64,000 bases of DNA, taken from contig JADWOT020000006.1 of NCBI GenBank assembly GCA_036345935.2, positions 21,344,967 through 21,408,966 of the forward strand. Reading direction: 5' to 3'. This document shows positions 11,582 to 25,140 of this stretch, piece by piece. A model generated the notes under the pieces. That model was not told the DNA's origin. It saw only the letters and a program-made list of their open reading frames with translations, and did no database searches. Numbering within the stretch: the first letter of the stretch is position 1; each line of letters begins with the position of its first letter. Made by a program: the position numbers and the translations under genes. This stretch comes from Taenia hydatigena (taxonomy: Eukaryota > Platyhelminthes > Cestoda > Cyclophyllidea > Taeniidae).

Positions 11582-13648
11582 GCGTTTCCAAGTAGTAAAC
11601 TTGGTAACTTAATTTCACCTGTTTAATTCCGCCTTGCTTAATACACTTTTATCTGAGAGTTGCTTCTGACTTCCAGTAAAATTTGAGGTCTCGCAGACGG
11701 AGGATTCGTTCATAGTGCGATGGAATCAAATTATCCCTTTTAATTATAGGCTTGAAAGGAATAATAGGTAAATGGGGAAGTTGGAGGTCTGAGATACCCT
11801 GTCTTTGAATGGGAGGAGAGTATGGAAGCACGCCATTTAGTGAAAGCATGACCGACTGAGCCCGAAGAATATGAGTCGTGGCAAAGCATTAAATGACAAC
11901 TAGAATGGACATTGGACTCCCTACGAATCACTGGTAACTCATCTGTGTGCCTTCTTAAATCGCAACTCCTTAAGCATTTTCTTACACAAAAGCTTTCTTT
12001 GCGGCGAAACTTGTGGCGGCAGAGTGTAAATAACTAGCTTGAGGAGCTCGGGCCAGAGCATACACCGTAAAGAGGAATGCCAGGCAAAAGTGGCATTGAT
12101 GTTGTGCAATCACCACCGATTAGATCACCTTGATGATTGACCCCAACATGATTATGAATGTTGCCAAAGCCTCAAACACCCTCCGCTCTTCGTCTGTGTC
12201 TACACATTGGTAGCAATTCATACCAATCCGGAGTGAAAGGCGGAGATTTCCACCTTACTCTGCTGCAAAACCTGACAGCCTTTTTAGCTCCATGAACATT
12301 CAATATTGTAAGCAGAGAGGCTCCAACTGATTCTGGCTCTGACTGATACAACATTTATTGAGGTCATTTGGTTATTTGGATGCACAGGATCTTGTGACCT
12401 CGAACATGCTCTATTTTTAATAAAAGTTACCATTGTTCTCTAATTTGCCCCTCATTCGAAAAACAACGTAGCTGTTTTTTTCTAACTCCACTGGCACATT
12501 CAGCATTCAGCATTCTACAATACTTCATTATTTCTCAACCATGCGCATGCTTAAATGCTCCAGAAATAAAGACATCTTAATCCAAATCTCTGCATGCTGA
12601 TTATCATGTAGAGAATTCAAAGAGTCCGACTCGTATGCTGGTAAATGCCAGCTCATGGGAAGTGCTATCTTACATTTTTGTTAGAGGAACTTAATGTTCC
12701 TATTTCTGACAATACGCAAACGAAATTCCCGTGTCTTAAGCAGGCAAATTTTAAGCTAACTTCAGCTATGTCGACGGGAAATCCGTTGCTTACTATTGCT
12801 TTGTGGCAGCTTGAAGGTGAAGACAATTGCACAACTTTTATTGCTTTGTCAAACTAACAGGTCTACACCGTTGGAACCCAGTCTATTGTAATTTGTACAA
12901 AGTCTCAAGGATCTTTACGGCATTTTTGAAGACCAGAGAACACCTCCTTCTCTCCGATGGCATAGATTTCTTACGCCTTGCTAAGCACAACCTTACCACT
13001 ATGAATAATGTTAACAGTACAATACTTTTGATTGCAAAGTTTCGTACTGTTGAAGTCACGCATCCAGCCTCAATGCGGACGCAAACAAACACGGGAAGGA
13101 TTATCAAATCACACTGAGGAAAAAAGGCTTAAAACTCAACCAGCGTGATCCATGTCTTTTAGAACAATGCTTGTAGCCGCTGAAGAATCATCTTTGTGTC
13201 TCTTACAGGCTGTCCAGTGCGACCTTGGCTTAACACCGTATGGCATGATACCAATGCATTGTGACATCGTTTAGGCATCCCACCAGTCCAGTAGCTCACT
13301 CAACTCATTACTGGTGTGATGAAGTGGCAGACGTGTCTATAATCAGACACTCAGGTGAAGTCGAAAACTGAGCAAAAGAACCAGCTGTCAATAAAGTTGT
13401 CTCTGCCTTTCACCTAACCTTTGCTATTTAGCCTCTGTTATGACTCTCTTTAGTGGATATTTTTTTAAAGTAGTAAAGACGGGTCCTAGGATGCTCTCAC
13501 GGTCAGCGCAAAAATCGTTTTAATCAACCCGGACAAATTACACTGATTGCAGAATTGCAAAATTTGCAAGGACCTGACTGATTTCAATCCCAAAACGAAA
13601 TTTGTGGTACAGCTGGAAAGATGGTGTTTGACAAGTGCAAATGAATGA
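11582..13648. other. Intergenic region with a weak dispersed similarity
   Basis: No gene recognised. About 55 bp near 12077-12135 resemble 34230-34290 (shared core GCAAAAGT with flanking similarity), suggesting an old duplicated or dispersed segment. Confidence 0.3.
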
Positions 13649-16600
13649 TTAATTACTTCTGCAGCTCATGTCAGGATCAGCAGGCAAGGAAACATGAAGA
13701 TCCACATTGCACAGACGGTAAGGTGCTGCTTCCATTGCCGTTTGGAGCGCCTCTGCAGTTGAGAATGAGACGAAGGCTTTGTGCTCTGTTTGATCCACCT
13801 TCACGCTGGCGATCACACCGAAGCGATCAAGGAGCGCACGGATTTTCCTTTTACTTGTTTTAAGCGGAAGGCCATGAATAACCAACTGATGACCAGTTTT
13901 GTCAACGTTGGAAGTCGCTGCTTTTCTGCCAATAGACGGATAACGTAGTTAGGTTCACTAAACCAGTCCTTAGTGAATAACAGTGGCAATTCAGTCCATT
14001 TTGAAGCTGGCACGGCTGCAGATCGCATGATAATGCTTTCCTGCAGAGTTGATGACGACGCGTCTCTAAAGCTGCCTTACCTTCCTATGGTGTAGTCTTA
14101 TTCATAAGGACAACGCCTTTTGACCTATCGACCCTACAACCTCGAACCAGGTTCACACTCGTGCTTCTTTAATGCATTTGAGTAGGCGCATCTCATCCAC
14201 TTCTTCCTGACCGTTTGTGCTTTTGTCTGCACCTTTTATGTCCAACTTTATATAAGCACATTACCACTGCATCCACAAGTGAACACAGAGACTTCATTGC
14301 CTCCCTGATTTCCGATCTCAACTGCCTTCTTCGCTCATGAAGAAACCTGCAATACACTTCACATCATTGCAGATCTGACTGTGTTAGCCTCAAAATTAAA
14401 TTGTGCAACCCTCTAGGTCTACAGCCATTTCATTTCTTACCCCAGGGATTATGTCATGCAATCATTAAGGCACTCGCAACTGATATGGCCATGGATTACA
14501 AACTTCTACAATACGAAGTTTATTTCCCCTCATACTCTTCTCCCATTCTTCTCGCATTTATTCGAGTTCTTGACCATACATCAGCCATCAGTCATGGCTA
14601 TTTTTCCCAGGCAGTCAACCATTTTGAGCGACAAGTTCACCAAAATTACATTAATCGAAAGCTTTTTAAGGTGTACTTTTGTTTTACCTATGCCTTCATC
14701 CATTTACCTGTGAGTCTTCGCCATTTAGGTCAAAAACCATCGAACAACTTATCCTTTCATGCAGAAGGTGCGCATGCGACAGCATTTAAATAGAAATTAA
14801 TGAGAAATGCGGATTTAGAGAAGGTACTTCTCAAGTTAAGAGTCTTGATAAAAGCACAACCTACTTGGTAGAGGCAGAAACAATCATCTTTTGCTTTCTC
14901 ATTTCCTTATTTTCTTTCCTTTTCTCCTTTTTCTTCTCTTTCTCCTCTTCCGTCTTCTTCTTTTTCTTCTTCGACTTCTGTATGGAGAGTTTTACTTGCA
15001 CCGGGTAACCCTCGATAAAGTGCGTGCACTCGGTAAGTGCGCGACTGACATCTGCAGCCTCCTGGAAGGTCACGAAGCCAAAGTTTCTGGTCTCGCCTGT
15101 TGTGCGGTCCCGCGGAATGCGGCATTCAACGACGGCACCATACTGGGCAAAGTGTTGACGCAGCTGACTCTCTGTATGAAGTGGCCGCAACCCGACCACG
15201 AAAAGCGAGGTGTTTTCACTATGAAACACATCAACATGAGTCATCTTCCCATTTGTGTCAGCCCAAACATAGCCTTTGGACTTCCCTTACGTCTTTTCTC
15301 TCCTCCTCATCTGCCTAATTAGCCTCAATTCTTTCCACTCCTATACCATAGCCCACACACTTTATTCCCATAAGACTTGCAGAAAAGAGGAGCCCTAATC
15401 CTCTCTATTTTAAATAATGCCTTTGGTTTTTTCAAAAGTGTGATGAGCAAGAGTAAAATCGTAGTGTCACACCTACCTCTGCTTTCCAGTATCGCTGGGA
15501 GGAGAGTCTTGTGGGAGCGGCATCACTTCATCACTTATGAAAAGGCTAAAATCGCGCATATGCTGGTCGATCTAAACAAGGAGAGATTCAAGCATTTATC
15601 GGGTGTAATTTTGCATTATACAATGGTATCATATGATATGCATCGCAGCCTAAGCACTCTTTCACCGACTAAGGGCTGCATTAATCTCATACCTCACTAT
15701 CGTCCTCAGGTAAGTCGAATCGTCCATTGATCCTATTTATAAACTGCCAACAAAGCAAAAACTTTAACTACAATCTCTCAGGTGAGCCCATTTGTTCACA
15801 CTCTGAATTTCGGTTAAGGACTGTACCGACTACTTTACTACTTCGCTCTCACTGAGAGAGATGCGCTAAATTTTCAGTTATATTGCAGTTTATCTCCAGT
15901 AAAGACACCTATATCGGCTCAGAGTGTTGATTTTTCAAATGTACTCGTGAATTCGACATTTTTATAATCGCACTCGGGGAAAAGAGAGGAAAAAGAATTA
16001 TAGAATTTCCATGTAATGTGAACAACCATTAATCGTCCATCCACATTCACACCTCTCTCTCTCATTGTTCCCATCTCCCTCTCTTTGCTGATATCACAGA
16101 AAGGAGACGAATGGTCTAATGAATTCCCTGGTCAAATCACACGTTTTACCACTGCAAAGCATAATTCCTCCTTGCTCACCTCTCTAGATCTCCCCTAATT
16201 CATCCTCCCGAATCTTAGGAATAATCTTTACTCTTACGTGTCAAATTTGAAGTCTTCCAGAATTTCTGGTTAAAAGAGACCCTAGATACGTAAATTTTGT
16301 ATTTTATGCTCAACAAAACCACCTTTTACACGCAAATCAACTTTTTCTCGCTATTTCTACCATAGTTTAAGACTTGGAATTTCCTTAAACATCCACACAT
16401 AAGCACATGCAAAAATGCACAGAGGCGTTTTGTGTCTGACCTTACTGAATAGACCTGATAGATTTATCTGTGTCACGGGCAAGGGTGGTAGGTTCTTCAT
16501 CATCTCCTTTAACGGTGCAGCTTCGGTGAAGAGATCTCTTAACGACTTCTGCTTTGCCGCCACCTCTTGCAAACTCTACTCAAGGGAAACGAAAACTAGG

Positions 16601-18196
16601 ACAGGTGAAGGTGTCATAAATGGCAAATTAATTGCAGTAACAGTAGCAGTTGGAGGAAATGACAAAACTCAGGCCAGCATCATTGCTACTCACAGTGACT
16701 CCTTTCAGCGACGCGGATACATCTTGAGCCTTGTTGGCTTCAGTAATTAGTTCCGTAATTCGTCGTACGAGTGGGTTTAATGTCTCGCAGCCGGCCGTAT
16801 CCATTGTCTCCAGTTTCACTAAAGCCGAATTTAGTGATTTGCTGGCAGAGTTGCGCAGCTCCATCACTGCCCCCTCCAAAGCATCTAAAAGCTCATCCTT
16901 TGTCTTCTTCGCCTCCGACAACAAAGGTTTTGGCTCTCGCATCTGCGCCAAACGCGACTTCAGGATCGCTTTGTGGCGATACAGAGCGTTCAATTTCGCA
17001 CGGACAATCAAGCGGTACTTCATAAAGGGAAAGGAAGAGGGACATTCTGTGATGTGTGGCGTGACGTGAGTTGGCATCCCTAGCGCTCTATGAAAACAGT
17101 TCAACCAAATCGTACTACAACAACAATTAAGCGAATTGTGAATGTTTTTGATGAGCTACCAACAATATTTCTTGCATTTCCGCCAACAGTTGAACCGGCT
17201 TGCAATGCTGCAAAAGTTAACAAGAAATAAGGGAGGTAGATATTATGCGGTACAATTCAAAAAATGCTAAGCCTTACGCTCTCATGGTGCTTCTCACGAC
17301 ACTGAGGACAGATGTTGCGGTAGCAATGATGGCAAACGCCCAACACTTTCGAGTCAACTGCTCTTCTACAGGTACTACAAGCGATGAGGATGCACGGTTT
17401 CTCGCTAGTCTCCTTTCCTTCATTTGACACATCCTTCGCGCACTCATCCTTATCGTCCACTTGCTGCTTCGGCTCCTGCTTTTGCTCCTTCTTCTGCTCT
17501 TGCTTTGGCCGCGATGAGAGCAGGTAGAGCCGAGCCCCAATGGTGTAGTTGGGGCGCAGCTGGGACGCGTTAAACGTTTCATCACAATGGACACAAAGCG
17601 AAGTCACGGCTTTGGCGTGCGGGAGTAGGCAGGGTCGCAAGCAGAATGTGTGGCCGCATGGCAGATTGTAGGGGTCCCTCAACCTTCTCAGCACAATAAA
17701 AAAAGAAGAGGTTAAATAAAAAGGATGAAGGTATCAATGTGACCTTGAAATCTGCCACACACACGCATACAAGTATGTGAAGGCAACGCCCCGCACCCTG
17801 GCTATTCCACGTTACTACCACAGGAACCGCTGTAAAGCAACGAATTTGACATTTCAGAGTTGAGTAAGACACAAATAGCTGATTCGTGGAGAGGTACATA
17901 TCCATTCTAGCTGCCAGTTTATGTGTTGTCTAATGCTACGCTTGACTACTTGAACCTTACTGACTTCAGTTTTTAATTAACGCACCCGTCTTTGAAAATT
18001 TTTTATCGGATGAACCATTTGCCAATTGGCTTTAAAGATTTAGAGTTATCTGGTGAAGACTTAATGCTTCAGTTCTTACTCGGTATTTTTCCGCTTCACT
18101 GTATGTTCTCAATACCACAGTAAAAAGCCTTTTTAGGCAAATAACTCACAAATTTTTGCACGCTCCGCAAATGAGATCCGCGTCAGCTGAAGCCAT
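13649..18196 (-). CDS. TRIM-like RING/B-box/coiled-coil protein with two RRMs (paralogue B)
   Basis: Seven-exon model, 546 aa: 18196-18150, 17686-17278, 17017-16694, 16575-16441, 15571-15477, 15218-14865, 13925-13649; phases consistent. RING begins CGAC in exon 1 and continues CGHTFCLRPC and CVHC. Exon 2 also holds the B-box-like finger (CSTC...CHHC...CPQC..KH). Coiled coil is about residues 153-305. RRM A (about 341-418) has RNP2 LFVVGL and RNP1 NFGFVTF, followed by a strongly Lys/Glu-rich tail that may be a nuclear or RNA-contact segment. The apparent stop after RRM A is part of a GTAGGT donor. The RRM B exon region (about 14300-13990) is decayed (internal deletion, in-frame stop, lost donor), so exon 6 must join directly to the RRM C exon (about 466-535), which keeps frame. 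The ATG is chosen by alignment with the other first exons. Confidence 0.72.
13990..14300 (-). pseudogene. Decayed RRM B exon inside paralogue B
   Basis: Traces of the RRM B exon remain (strings matching VNLV and RHQLC of the intact copy), but the first half is deleted, a TAG interrupts the frame, and the donor CAAGGTGAGC has become CAAAATGGAC. The exon is symmetric, so skipping it leaves the host gene in frame. Confidence 0.6.
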
Positions 18197-18345
18197 TACT
18201 GCGCCACACTTTCCTCCGATCAAGTGACGGTGTATGGCATACACTACACTTCTAAATTGACAAACATTTTCCGCCATTTCTATTTGTCAATTCTTGCGGT
18301 GGTGTAACCAGTCTTTACGGTGCGTTATTACACTCCACCCAATAA
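18140..18345 (-). promoter_or_regulatory. First exon and promoter-proximal block of paralogue B
   Basis: The block around the first exon resembles those at 4.9, 32.3 and 40.2 kb. The usual CCAAT position carries CCAGT (18308-18312) and an additional CCAAT occurs near 18339. The CTTTCCTCCGATCAAGTG string is nearly the same as upstream of paralogue A. Confidence 0.4.
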
Positions 18346-21137
18346 CAACATTTGCTTGATTACAGTTGACACGTATGCATTATTCTGACCACTTTCCGCC
18401 AATTAAGTATTTTCCTAGCCTAGCTGACTACCACACTCCTGCCTCTCTCTCTCCTTGCGATGGCACTTATCGACGGATTGAGTGGAACAACTCGCTTTAT
18501 CGACTGTGCCTCAACTCTTTTATTTGTAGTCCCACTCACTGATCATGTATCGGCTCGCAACTAATGCGGACGCATGATAGGTGTCTGTGGGACACGAGCA
18601 TTTGTCTAAATATCTCACCACTTTGTAAATGGATGCTGATGCTGGTCGTCTTCCACCTCTTGGTACACATAACATGGGACGATTCTAATTCTGGCCTGAT
18701 TCAAGTCACTCTTCTGAGCCACTTCTGTTCCCGGCTTATTAAACCAAAGCTATTAAGCTTACATCATTTGCGCTTCTTCTAGTCGAGAGGATGTCTGCCC
18801 CATTTGATGCAACACAGATTTGTTCCCACTCGCTTCTCGACGTTGGAGTTAGAGAAGTTCCTGGAATCTTTATGGGTTTACACCTTTGACTCCGACCGCA
18901 AACAACAGTGATGAGATTTAATCAAGTTTGACAATAATCCACACCAATCGCATTTCATTGGTAACGTTTTACGTCCCATTGCGGCTCTGTTGCTGCCATT
19001 CTGAAGATTTTAAACTGTCATCAGTCGCATATGGATGTGCTTCTTCAAACAAAGCTTCTATGCCTCTTGTTCTTTGTGCTGCTGCTGAATCAGATAGTTA
19101 CTGTGATTTGTGCACATATGCCCAGATTGAAGTGCAAAATCCGAGGATGGGATGAGTGCCGGAGTTGAAGTGGATGGAACCTCAATAGCCACTCTAGTGT
19201 GTGATTTTATGGGGTCGCCTGCCATCGAGAGTAGACGTTCTCCTTTTGCGTAAGGTAAAGTAATGAGTGGAGCGTTCCGGTGGATAGAATGGCTTACAGC
19301 AGCCATCAAGGCGTCAACCCAGTTAACAACGGAAGGTATTCATTATCCTGTAACCAAAGGCTGAAGACACGAATGCAAAGTCCGCTAATCGTCAGACTTT
19401 ACTGCAGTCATAAAGGCGGGGTTCTATAGCTTTGAATTTTTTTTAGGCCACTGGGCTGTCGTTAGCTATTTGCTTCCAAAGTGAAGCATTTGGTCAATTA
19501 AATTAGGAAAGAAACGTAGTTGACTTATTTCATTTTTGAATTAGAATGCATTTTAGCAGTGGAACTTATAGCCAATTTTCTTCCCGTTAAGCAAAAGTCA
19601 TGGGATTTGCCCTCGTTTATTTTTAAGTAATGCTATAATATATTGGCAACGACTAATTATTTATACTTTAGCAGCGACTATTAATGGCACAGATTCCACG
19701 GTTTTCTGCTGCCTTTGTCTAGCGGTCGGTATGACTACCTCCCATGATGTTGATTTAAGCTGCACGCAATGCCGCCATTTCTACTAACTGGCAGCTCACT
19801 TATTAAAGACTGATAGTGACGCCATCGGCCAAGTGTTTACAGATTGGCAATTTATCTTGTAGGTAGACGCTTTATCCATGTACTACTAAAATGAAAGTAA
19901 GTAGAAGCAAGTGCAACTGTGGGCCGACCAAAATGCCTTTATACGGCATATATTAATTGAGCATAATGGAGAATAATATGAGCCTATAGCAGGGTGAGAC
20001 CTCATCCCCTTGATGGCTCGAGAGTATGAATACTCTTCTGGTCAAAAAAGTGCGGAGGTCCAAGTACCTAGCTCGTGATCCCAAGGGTCTGGAAGCCAGC
20101 CTTGAATGCTGTAGCTTATGGCTATTTGCTTCCAAACTTTAGACGCTACTATGACTATCAGACATGGCGGAGCTCAAAATCGCTTGTAAATGTTCATTCC
20201 TGGTTCATCTAGCAACGACTCACCGTTGTGAGATACGATCTATGTCCTATGAAACATGAGGATGGCATTCAGTCCAAATCACTTTTCGGCACGAAACAAT
20301 TTATGTTCTCATATACAATCATGCAATGTTACCATTGCCATCTACTCTTGCTTCCTGTGCCTTCCGCATTTGATTTATTTCCACATTTTCGACTCGAACA
20401 ACACTTGTTTGTTTTGTTGCAAAAGTGCAAGCCTAACATGTTTGAATTCATTAGACTGCCTTTCGTGACCAAAACCGAGCTACTAAATTTGCCGTTTTGC
20501 TGACTATTGAAGTGCCGAGTGGAGAAGCAATTTTTACTTAAACTCATGTAAAAACGACGGATTTTTCATAGTGGGCTGAACTTGAAAAATATTAGGGACA
20601 GGAAGATGGTTACTGAGAGAAAATTGTCTACATTTACAGAGAATTTTGACGGCTTCAGTTATTAAAAAGGTGAGAAGTGAAGCCTCGAGGAAACATCCTT
20701 GATGTCTTTAAATGATTTGGGCAGAGTGGGTCAAACCAAATTTTAAAGATATGCGACACCTAATGAATGCTTGTCAGTTGGTGTAGGAGTGTGCGAAATA
20801 ATGGTGGGAATTGCACATAAACCAGCGCACTTTATGTTTGCTACATGCAATATTTTGTGTTCACTACAGCCCAGATTCCGTTTCGCTCTATCGCCATCAA
20901 AACTTATGCACAGAAATGAGTGCATTTGTTTACCAAAAAAGATCCCCTTGCCTATTACACTGGTTTAATCCCGATTGGCATGCTTGAAGTTGTAATACTT
21001 TGCTTGTTTGAACTACTGGTTTTGATCAAGGTCACAGAGGACGGAAGGAGACATAATACTCGACCGAAATGTGCATATGTTCCACAATTGGAAGGAATTG
21101 AGGTCACTGGCATAGCCAAGATGCCAGACATCTAGAC
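18346..21137. other. Intergenic region, nothing recognised
   Basis: Only short frames without motifs. No RNA gene or repeat family member recognised in this stretch. Confidence 0.3.
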
Positions 21138-21322
21138 TGTAGCGTCCCGAGGCTCCCTGAAGGCAAAAGAAGGCAAAGTGGCAGGGTAGAATACACGTAT
21201 TCACCGAACAGAGGGAAATAGGCTGCTGGCATGGCCCGGAAGCCAGCCCACGCAGCTAGGGCAGTACGGCCACCCCTGTGACCTTGACAGAAACCCGCAG
21301 TTCTAACAAACAAAGTACTACA
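21138..21322. mobile_element. LTR-like element copy 2 with 5-bp target duplication
   Basis: About 185 bp, TGTAGCGTCC...GTACTACA, flanked on both sides by TAGAC. TG...CA ends plus a 5-bp duplication fit a solo LTR left by recombination between two LTRs. Confidence 0.75.
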
Positions 21323-22138
21323 TAGACGAAGACAGTATGGCGAATCAAATGACCGCAACCGAAATCAAGATTAACAAAAAACATATTTCAAATTATTTTA
21401 CGCCCCTCAATCTCATAGGATTGAGTAAACTTCCTTTAAGAAAATATTCACAATAGTAAAATATTTGCGCTTCTTTGCGAAATAAATCGCAATAGGCTTG
21501 TGTTAATCGAATTTATAAATTGCAATAAGAAGTGGAGCATATCTTGAGTCCCAACTTAGCCGCATCACGATTATCGGCCTGTGAGCATTCCTCGCACAGA
21601 TGGCCCTGAATTTTATTGTTTTTTTTTAATTTCTTGTTCTAATCAATCATAGGCGCTTACAGCCTTATGAAATTAGAAATGGTGTGCTGCGTACCTTTCG
21701 TCAAGTATCGTGGAGCTGCGTTTGAATCTCGTGTGTCGACGTGGGTGGCTAAATGCTTCATCCACGGTAGTCCTTTATATGTTTCTCTTATAGTGCGCTT
21801 CATTGCGTATCATCTTCACCAAATTCTAGCCACTCAAAAGCATTTCTGCCTAGCTTTATTTCTAGCTGTGCTGTAGAATGAAATTTGAAGCATTATATTG
21901 GGCTTTACAGATGGTACACTTTGAGGCGTGTACTTCTATTTGCGTAATCCGGTGTATTGAACACTTGTTCTCCTAAATGCTTGTTTTGTCGAATTTATTT
22001 AGAGGCATTGGGGTGCTTAGTAGGCCACCTTTTCTGATACCCTAAAGTCCTGTAATTGGATGCTGGCGTTTAGCTGTGATGCTTCTGGACAAAGTATATC
22101 TGCGATGACTTAAATGCATAGATACAACTGCATAGTAC

Positions 22139-22323
22139 TATAGTACTTTGTTTGTTAGAACTGCCGGTTTCTGTCAAGGTGACAGAGGTGGCCATATTGC
22201 CCTAGCTGCGTGGGCTGGCCTCTGGGCCACGCCAGCAGCCGTTTTCCCTCTGTCCGGTGAATATATATATTCTATCCTGCCACTTTGCCTTCTTTTGCCT
22301 TAAGGGAGCCTCGGGACGCTACA
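22139..22323. mobile_element. LTR-like element copy 3, opposite orientation
   Basis: Reverse complement of the family (starts near TAGTACTTTG, ends GGACGCTACA). The flanks show GTACT on both sides, a third possible 5-bp duplication, although the first bases of the element are altered. Confidence 0.7.
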
Positions 22324-24570
22324 GTACTATTGGGCGCGAGCTTTTTTGTGCGGTTTAAATGTTTGCAGTGATAAATATGACTGTACCAGTGCTCTTCGGC
22401 TTGGTCCTTGCTTTCGGTGTTGGCGTTTTTGTTTACGCCATTTGTGATTTTCCTTGGCTTGTTACTGGGCCTACTTTGTTTTTCGCATGACCCTTTCCTT
22501 TAGTCCTCTTCTTTTCCTACTAGGGATACATTACATTTCGCTGAAACGAAGACTCCTTTTTTAATAGGTTTATGGAGATGACTCTTTTTTTCTGATGAAC
22601 CTTGCGTGCTCATGGATTGAGAATTTTCTGCCACGAAAGTCATGTCTCTGTTAAAGTTATGCCGTTTCTGGTTGCCACGAGCTAGACGTAATGGACCAGG
22701 CTGTTGGGCTATCATCATTATGCAGTATTGATGTACAATTTCCGGATTACATAGTCGGTGAACGTATTGGATGCTGATATGCTTGTTAGACAAGAGGATT
22801 GGAGTTTTCTAATCCCTTGCGCGTAGCGGTGGCGTCATCGGGGGACAATTTTTCGAAATGCGTTCAATGAATTGAACGGGTGCCTGACGCCCAAGGCGTC
22901 AGAAATTGGTTGATGATGGCCTTTTGCCTGTCCCAAGAAAGGATAGCATTGATAGCCTCATCATTAAATTCATAGCCGTCACCAAAGTGAGGATGGGTTA
23001 AAAGACGCGCAGGGCATTATTGGCTTTCCTCAATGCAGAGGCGCTCTATAGTATAGCTGAGGCACAAGTGTTTGGTTATTTACTTATTTGAAGGTTTTTT
23101 TGGCTCCTAGTATCTGGCGCATGTCGATGTCGTGGCTGTGCTGCTATGCTATCATAGGATAAATTATGTGAATGTAAGAATGTCTTCTTTTCCCTAGAGT
23201 TGCATGTTCGCATATTCCATCTGATTGGACGTCTACATATGGTCTCACTTCCTCGGACGATTTGCGACATCTGTGGGAACAGGAGTTGTTAACCTTCGAA
23301 GTGTATCGTTCTGCGTGCAGTTTAAATAACCGTCAAATTGAATGATATGTCTTCTCAAGATGGTGTCATTTATAGCCTCAACTCCGGGAGTCGCCATTCG
23401 TCTCGGGGTGACTTTTGAGCAGAACTGAACTCCAAAAACAAAGCCAAGTCCGTTCGCAGATGGTTCTGCTACAGAAATGAAGTAAGGGGTAATATGAGCG
23501 ATTTTTTGGCGAATGTCTGTGTGAATGTCGTGTTATAAGGTTGTAGCTTGGAATGCATATTCACAAATTGTCTTAAACGTAGGTTGGATGTCGCGTCCAT
23601 CTTCAGTGAAAAGGAGATGCCAAGAGGGTGGGTCGACGCGCAGGTAATGGAGGAGGAGTTTTCAGAGGCAAACTAAGGAACGAGTTTCTTTGCAGATACG
23701 GTAGAACGCAATGTCTTGCAGTGGAAAAGCGGGATCGTATTACCACTTGCAAAGTTTGTCAGCATCCTGCACCGGTTAGTGTAGCTACCAGCACTTTCAG
23801 AATTTCGTGCGTTCCAGCTGTGGAAAGTCCCATTTGGCTCGCTTTTCCCCTTTCTCCTTGGCCCCTCTTCACTTACTGCACTTGTCCAATCTAGAGAGAC
23901 TTCCGGTTCCACTTGAATTGTTTGCCTGATTGTTGCAATATTGACTATAATGCAGTCGTTTCGTTTATCCACACAATGTGACGAGAGCTCTGGGATACTA
24001 CACGGTAGTGAAAGCGCTTTTGCTACTTGCCATTTCCAGGAATAAATACTTGTTTTCAGGTAGAAAACGAAAGTTGCTGCTGTATCTACTTTCTCCCAAT
24101 CGGCTATGACACTTGAATTGACTCACATTGAGGGCGCAAGGAGTGGACGTTTTACTTGGTACTAACTCGCTGTACCAACGCGTTAATATGGCTTTGCAAA
24201 AAATAACCCTGATTTTAATGCTTGGCCCTCTGATCTCCATCCAACTTTAAGGCCGAGAATTCAGAGCATGGCAGCATCACCCGTAACGCTTCCACATCTA
24301 AGAAGATTTTTTCAGTAATACCTTGGAGGTGAGAAATTTTGTGCATTCAAAGGAATCGTTTTTGCGTTGTGACAACGGGAAGGACTTTAGTTTCACTCCT
24401 CAAATGATCCAGAGGTCTGTGCAGAGAGTCGTCACCCGTCACGCTATTTGTCCGGGGTGCAAGGGTTGGAGCGAGAGAGTACACAGCCAAGAAGGGGTGT
24501 GTCTTCCACCATGCTATCGTGGTTTCTAATTTTGCCACAAGCGTCGCCCATAAATGACGCCTCAATTTTT
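22324..24570. other. Unassigned region
   Basis: Several minus-strand frames of 80-100 codons occur between 24.2 and 22.5 kb, but none shows a domain I can name. It may be part of an old retroelement or simply non-coding. Confidence 0.25.
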
Positions 24571-25140
24571 TCATAGAACATTTGTTTCACCTATGGAAGT
24601 GGTCTTACAACTTGGGGACGCAAATACGCAAGTGGCCGACGTTGAGCCGGTGCACATTTCTGACGACTTCAATGACATGGAGTACGTCAGTATAAACTGT
24701 GGGCTTAGCTCGTGCACCTCAGGCGTCCCAAGGCCCACGTGGCGTTTGAAAAAAATACGGATAGAGCCATGTGAGTGTGGATTCGTACCATCCAATGCAC
24801 TTCCCATGCAGGACAGCGACTCAGACGGCGGCTTGTGCAGAGGCTCGATTGTGGTTGACGAAAGGCGGGTGTATGGGTTATGAAGAAATTGCATCAGTAG
24901 ATGGACATTTTTACAGGAGCAGGAAAGTTGCAAGCTTTGTTGACATTTTCGTACATAGGTGGGAGCAGGCTCGAATCGCTTCTCGGCTCCTCTTGCAGGT
25001 CGAATTTTAACTTGACATGCTACTGAAACATCCAGGTAGAATCCTGTTGTCCACACGTTGTTGCTCATCACATTTTGAATGCTTTGAATTTCCTGACCAA
25101 GTTCATACAGTTGGTGATCGTTTGTGACTGTTGCCAGCAT
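24571..25140 (-). CDS. Unidentified 189-codon reading frame
   Basis: The longest minus-strand frame in the 18-27 kb interval. No domain, signal peptide or zinc-finger spacing was recognised, and no flanking exons could be joined. In a genome where most exons are under 400 bp, a 570-bp open frame is mildly unusual. It may be a decayed retroelement or a retrocopy. The plus strand is also open for part of the stretch, which weakens the case for coding. Confidence 0.2.
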   Translation of the reverse strand: MLATVTNDHQLYELGQEIQSIQNVMSNNVWTTGFYLDVSVACQVKIRPARGAEKRFEPAPTYVRKCQQSLQLSCSCKNVHLLMQFLHNPYTRLSSTTIEPLHKPPSESLSCMGSALDGTNPHSHGSIRIFFKRHVGLGTPEVHELSPQFILTYSMSLKSSEMCTGSTSATCVFASPSCKTTSIGETNVL

